From: Cristatella mucedo
Taxonomy: Eukaryota > Bryozoa > Phylactolaemata > Cristatellidae
DNA: 64,000 nt
Direction: 5' to 3'
NCBI GenBank assembly: GCA_009760855.2
Contig: WPIO01000104.1
Location: forward strand, 569,501 to 633,500
The translations under genes were made by a program, and so were the position numbers. Of this stretch, positions 59,105 through 64,000 are shown piece after piece. Below the pieces are notes generated by a model. That model had not been told where the DNA came from and searched no databases. It saw nothing but the letters and a program-made list of their open reading frames with translations. Within the stretch, counting starts at the first letter, position 1. Every line of letters begins with the position of its first letter.

Positions 59105-59812
59105 CAGCAGCGATACGCGCAGCAGTAACTCGCACGATCGCTGGTCTACGGGCCTGTGCACTGGGGCGCTTACAGCTGGCGCAAAACTCTGCTGCTAGGC
59201 TTGTCTGTCGTGAGTGTCGCAGTTGCCACATCACACCACTTCTTGCCGACATGCACTGGCTCGTAGTCAAGCAATGTATCGACTTCAAGGTTTAGTCACA
59301 AACTTTCAGGTCCTTTCATTCTATGGCTCCAGCCTACCTATCAGATCTACTCCCCCACCAGGCTAAGCACCGTACTACATGCTTTCCGGAATCTAACTGT
59401 TTACCTATACCTCGTACAAACATAAAATTCTTAGGAGACCGGGCTGTTAGTTCGTATGCTCTCAAAGCCCGGAGCTCACTACCGACTTGTGTAATGACTT
59501 CCCCTGACTAGACCACATTTAAAAAGAAACTAAAAACGCATCTATTTATCAAAGCATTTAGTGGGTCCCTGTGATTCGTCCTCTACGTGCTTATGCGTGC
59601 TGACACTGTGCATGCTGCCACTAACTACACTTGCATGCTGACCCTGTGCATGTCACCCCTAACCGTGTTATTCTTGTTGATTATCGAGCATGATACCACT
59701 AACCATTCGATCGTGCTTCCTTTGCAGTAAATGTAAGGTGCCTAGAAAGAGATTGAGTTACCTGAGGGCGCTAAATCAAATGCATTATTACTATTATTAT
59801 ATTACTTCTAGG
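59105..59812 (+). mobile_element. LINE A 3' end
   Basis: Coding part from LRACALGRLQLAQNSAARLV to the end (frames 58999-59295 and 59323-59511, separated by a TAG in the DFKVLS region), then a complete 3' UTR, hairpin and (ATT)n tail near 59785-59800. Confidence 0.88.
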
Positions 59813-59814
59813 GG

Positions 59815-59940
59815 GGACAGGCAATTTATATTCTCCCTCTTGCCAAAACAATCGACAAACACAAGCTAGGCTTTCATTTGCATACAGATGATGCACAGCT
59901 GTACCTGAACTTTGATCCCACTCTGCCTTACAGCACGTCC

Positions 59941-60001
<61 letters not shown>

Positions 60002-60340
60002 TCCCTCCCTCCCTCTCCCCCTCTCTCTCTCTCTACTCGCTTGCTGCTTGTGCTTGCTGACTCGACAACTTGGATGGCAGCAAACGTTCTCAAAGTGACT
60101 TGGAGCTATGTCTGAACTGAATTTGCAACCCATTTACTAATTATGGTCAAACCCAGTGTCACTCAAAAATTGAACAAAGTCAAACCCTCGAAATAGGCTC
60201 GGCTAGCATATCTTCTATAGCATCTGGGTACAATCTGTGTGACCTGTTCCAAAGTGACCTTTCACTAGATGACACCACCACCACAACAGGCAAGTCTGCG
60301 GCTGCCATCCAGGTATGTACAATTGCAAACCATTCAGCCT
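59815..60340 (+). mobile_element. Degenerate LINE A relative interrupted by (CT)n
   Basis: AATTTATATTCTCCCTCTTG and CATTTGCATACAGATGATGC correspond to the YTLPLA...[10 protein letters not shown] region with the catalytic box decayed (HTDDAQLYL). A CT microsatellite (59943-60037) has expanded inside the serine-rich stretch after it (STSNSLS). The rest continues to SLDD-like sequence near 60270. Confidence 0.75.
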
Positions 60341-60361
60341 GCTTAGATTAGGATAATATAA

Positions 60362-60480
60362 AAATATAATTCATTTATATAGCGCCCAAGAGAACTTAAT
60401 CTCTATTCAGGCGCTTCACATATGCCTCGGGGCTCGAGCCCACGACCTCAGTCTGACCTTGGTCGGGGCGAGCTCCTGCA
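60362..60480 (-). mobile_element. tRNA-derived SINE family C, inserted in a LINE relic
   Basis: The plus strand shows ATAATTCATTTATATAGCGC, AGAGAACTTAATCTCTATTC and GGGGCTCGAGCCCACGACC. The head is truncated after the B box. LINE relic sequence flanks both sides, so the SINE was inserted into it. Confidence 0.7.
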
Positions 60481-61045
60481 AGAATATCAAAGCCGTTCGG
60501 TCCATGTATTTGTGACAACTCATCTAGACATCTGCATCTCATTACTAGCTGCTCTTTTGGCTTGTGCAACAAGACACTAACAATTGGTGCAAAACTATCC
60601 AGCTATGCTATCTAATGAACCTCACACCTGGCAGATTACACATGCCACTTCTCGATGACCTGCACTGGCCCTCAATCAAGCAGAGCATCGACCTTGAATG
60701 CTGTCACTCACTCTTCTGCTCCGGCTACTAACTAACCAAAATATTTCGTAATTAGACTCTGCATTGTAAAACCCGGTCTCAGAGTCAAGTCGTCTACCTA
60801 TGCCACTAACCTGAAACTCTTTCAGGACCATGCCTCGGGTTGGTCTATCTGCTCTCAAAGCCTGGAACTCACTCCCAACTGACGTCACGACATACTCTGA
60901 CTAGACTACGTTTAAAAAAAAGCAAAAACCAAACACGTTTCTCACAGCATGTGCTCCGCCGGTATGTATTGTTCTTTGTGTACTTATGGGTGCTGACATT
61001 TTGCGTGTTATCAGTAACTGCTTCAATAATTAATGATAATCAATC
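60481..61045 (+). mobile_element. Continuation of the degenerate LINE A relative
   Basis: GTCCATGTATTTGTGACAAC, GGTGCAAAACTATCCAGCTA and GGAACTCACTCCCAACTGAC keep the coding order of LINE A from the VHAFVTSRL segment to the C-terminus, without an intact frame. Confidence 0.65.
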
Positions 61046-61640
61046 ATCAATAATAATCAATAGTTGCTGCAAGTGCAGCAAAAGCCATTAAAATCAGCAT
61101 GCAGCAGAGCACGGTCGGTGGCAATAAATTCCCACGAGATCATGTCGTATCAGTCCGTCCGTAAATTTCAGGAGAGAACTGAAGACCTACATTAGTGGTA
61201 TGTGCATTCACGCTAGTGCAAGCTCACTAGCAATGCCGAGGAATAAGGCAGCTTGTACAAAGGGCATAGGCTGAGGGTAGGGAGGCCTTGAAAGTTAGAG
61301 TAAGCTTTCGACCGCTGCCTGATTTGGAATCATATAGCCGTTAAGTTTATTTGCCAGGGGACACACTGCAACTGAATTCCTCGATCTTGACGAAACTATG
61401 ACTGCCCTACCAACACCAAACTCCAAAAGAAGCAGTAACAGAGCTTGGAAGCGTGCTGACTCGAGACTTTGATAAGCCATCGAACTACGACAACCGGTTC
61501 GCGTTTAGAGCTATGTTGGCAGCATAAGCGGCTTTTCATTCAGACCTATCCCGAAAACATCCCGCGGCTGTCTATAACTGGTTAATGTAAGGACGTCTCT
61601 ACAGCCCATGCACTCAGCCGGGCTACCCTACCTGTCGGCA
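61046..61640. other. Intergenic, nothing recognised
   Basis: No gene or repeat family identified. Confidence 0.35.
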
Positions 61641-62105
61641 TTAGAAGCCTCGTTGCTGAATATTTCAGCAGGCATGTGAAGTGGCGCCTTCTCGAGCGCA
61701 AGTGGCCGCGGCCGCGACTCCAGATGCCGCTCGATTTCTTCTCGGCTGAGTGGAAGCACTGCCGACGCCACCTTTGTCCTGCTCCGCTGCTCTGTTGCTC
61801 CTCGCCGCCGATGCTCCTCCTCGCCGCCTGCTTCCCGGCTGCTCGGCTGAGGGGTAGATGCACTTTTCGGTGCCGATGCCAACGTGCCGAGCGCTATAAA
61901 AGAAGATGGATGGCGCAAAGCGGCCGACTTGGCGTGCACGATCTGATGGCTAGTGCAAGGCACGAACGTGCGCGGCCGCCCGCTACCGATCGGCTTGGCC
62001 AACACGATCCTGCAGGAAAGAACAGAAACTGGAATGCCGCCCGCCAAATGGCTGCAAGCAGCCCGCCCACCCCTCACAAACACAACAGCCACCGACATGT
62101 ATATC
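61641..62105 (+). promoter_or_regulatory. GC-rich segment with a TATA box candidate
   Basis: TATAAAAG at 61895-61902 sits in GC-rich DNA directly after GAGCGC and before AAGATGGATGGCGC. This is an optimal TATA sequence in a promoter-like setting. Frames downstream (61953-62258) have no recognisable motif, so the transcript is unknown. Confidence 0.4.
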
Positions 62106-62109
62106 TCCC

Positions 62110-62790
62110 GCCTGCAACTCTGCAAAGGCACTAAGATTATGTGGGTGTTACACGGGAGAGTTTTGTACAGTGTACTCAAAGCCCAAGTGGCTTTCGGTAC
62201 ACATTCAGTAGCCAACAGACTTCTAACACAACAGACACAAAGGGAGAAGCATAGCTGAGGCAAGAGACCAGTCAAGGTAAGTGAGTAGCATGCAAGTAGC
62301 ACTTTAGAACGACTAGAAAGGATGTGCTACAGTCGGCAGCACGAGAGTAGATGTGATTTCGAAATAATTTTGGAAGTTATTTTCACAGTCTAGCAGCTGC
62401 AAAGCAACCGCTCCTGTCACCAATGTTCTTTAAGCGAAGGAATGAAACGGTTAATTCATTGTCCATACAGAACCAGAGGGCACGAGAAGGCTGAAACTGT
62501 TGCAGCAGTTCAGCTAGGTATGGCGGAGCCCAGCCGTGGCAGGCCTGTGGGTCAGTGTAAGAACTATGCTCTGTATCCGTTGATCAAGCAGCAGCCATCC
62601 AAGCTCTTTCAGCCAAGGAGACACGTGGTCAAACCTCTGGGATTTGTAAACTAGCCTTGCCGCCATATCATCGCCAGTTGCAGTGGCCTGGTGGCTTTTT
62701 TCGGTAGCCCAGCCAACACAGGATTGCATTAATCTAATCGAGACAGAACCAGGGAGTTAGTTAGCGTTTTTGCAAGCCACCGTGGAAGAC
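62110..62790 (-). mobile_element. LINE B, longer but decayed copy
   Basis: The minus strand matches the 56.4-56.9 kb copy from the 3' untranslated end (GGGTGTTACACGGGAGAGTT) through KSVG..., LWN-equivalent and GLAPSYL-equivalent (CAGCCGTGGCAGGCC) regions. It extends about 230 bases further 5'. Frames are broken. Confidence 0.75.
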
Positions 62791-64000
62791 AGTTAATAAT
62801 GTTACACAGGGAACGGACGTGATGGCTACCCGGGGAAGCAGACTTCTCAACGAAGCTTTCAAAAATTTAGGCAGCTTTCAAAGACGACACCATACACTCA
62901 ACCCCAAGCCTCTGACCTGCCTGAGGCTCAATAAGGAGACAATCAGGCAGACATGTCGGTAGCCCTCTAACTATGCCGCACTAAGCATGGCATGGCTACA
63001 GGAGTGCTGACGAACCACCGGGCAGCTGTATGCCTAATGCTCTGACCCTGACTTGACATGAACTGCTGGCTGCCTCTAGTCTAGCTGTGCAAGGCAGGTC
63101 AAGATCAGCAGGTCAAGGTCCTGACCCCGAGGTGAGCTCAAGAGCTGCAGAGCCAAGCCACTCTTTTCTGCCAGGTTCTAGAAGGTAGGTGTTGAGATTC
63201 CACGCCCATACGGCCAACACAAGCTAACCTCAACTAGACCCCCTTTGGACGTCTCAAAGCGTAACCGAGTGCAGACACTGGGCGTCTTTTAACTCCAGGT
63301 TCACGGAGCAGCCCTCCCTCCGAACAGTCGGTTAGTCGCTTTATTTGCGTTCAACAGATACCGATATATTTCTATGTCCTTTGGACCAGTTGCCAGTCCA
63401 AAGCCACTACGGGGCCTAAACCCGATAGATGGAGCTAAAATGCAGTTACTCAGTTACTAGGATGACATGCTCAGACACAAGCCAATTTACTTAAACGAAA
63501 ACCTAGTCTCAGGTCAGATGCAGCATTAATCCGAATTCAACATGCAGACACTTCTTCGATGCTTGCCCAAGTACAAGCGTTCACACACCAGCCAGCAATC
63601 AACCGATTGCGGTCAACAGTCGGTGAGTCGTTGAAGCATGGACCAGGTAAGCATGGATCTGTCCGAAACGAGGCCGACCTAGGGCAGAAGCCGACCAGGA
63701 CTGCAGCAGCAGAGAACTGCATTTATCGACTGATGCTTTGCAGGTGGCCTTACGAACCTTACAGAGCCATCGTACGACTGTTCCCCCCACCAGAGAGCAC
63801 AGAAGTGCAACAACAGCACGGAAGTGGCTCAAAGTAATAATAACAAGCTAGAAAGGTCTAAGGCCACGAAATGGGGCATCAGTGAATCAGTCAGTAGCTA
63901 GTTAATGGGTAGCTGCTGATTGATTTAGCCACTACACCTGCCTCTGACCTAAGTTAAGCTAGGTGTTGTGCTAAGCTTGCAGTTGTGCTACTCCTATAGC
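62791..64000. other. Unassigned DNA at the window end
   Basis: No gene, repeat family or RNA gene was recognised. Short tandem phrases such as TCAAGATCAGCAGGTCAAGG (63098-63117) are the only local structure. Confidence 0.35.

Overview
The window is 64 kb of animal nuclear DNA, most likely from a jawless vertebrate such as a lamprey (inference, moderate confidence). Three things point there: a two-exon MEX3 gene with the vertebrate exon junction and very GC-rich coding sequence; many L2-clade LINE copies with (ATT)n tails together with tRNA-headed SINEs; and a mix of CpG-rich blocks with long CT, CA and TA microsatellites. Hagfish or an invertebrate deuterostome cannot be excluded from sequence alone. 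There is no sign of bacterial or organellar DNA.

Only two host protein genes can be supported. The first is a single-exon ADAT2-like tRNA adenosine deaminase (4919-5650, +) with all zinc-binding and catalytic residues. The second is a MEX3-family KH-domain RNA-binding protein (exons 23760-24024 and 24924-26548, +; 629 residues). It keeps both KH domains but stops without the C-terminal RING finger of vertebrate MEX3A-D. A CpG island precedes it, and an AU-rich, probable 3' UTR follows.

The rest is dominated by repeats. LINE family A (L2-like, ending in a hairpin plus (ATT)n) has over 20 5'-truncated or degenerate copies. LINE family B (related reverse transcriptase, ending in ACATT repeats) has about seven. 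Two tRNA-derived SINE families are present; one (C) has a tail homologous to LINE A. Two LINE A copies lie inside LINE B copies (9.5-11.3 kb and 47.9-49.1 kb). Two LINE A copies at 9.5-11.3 kb (-) and 15.0-16.8 kb (+) form a long inverted repeat with patchwork identity that suggests gene conversion.

Layout: 0.5-1.6 kb orphan CpG-rich block; 4.9-5.7 kb ADAT2; 5.8-19.3 kb LINE-rich; 22.5-27.4 kb MEX3; 27.4-31.5 kb CpG-rich DNA with CT and GCC repeats; 31.5-37.3 kb LINE and SINE fragments; 37.5-45.4 kb mostly CpG-rich with minisatellites; 45.6-53.6 kb repeats; 53.6-55.6 kb CpG-rich with hairpins; 55.6-62.8 kb LINE and SINE fragments; 62.8-64 kb nothing recognisable. Several CpG-rich blocks contain perfect short inverted repeats, NRF1/YY1/E-box-like sites or GC boxes but no recognisable exon. 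They may be promoters or first exons of genes lying mostly outside the window.

The two genes have no evident operon-like or pathway link. Both encode RNA-acting proteins: ADAT2 edits the tRNA wobble adenosine in complex with ADAT3, and MEX3 proteins bind mRNA 3' UTRs.
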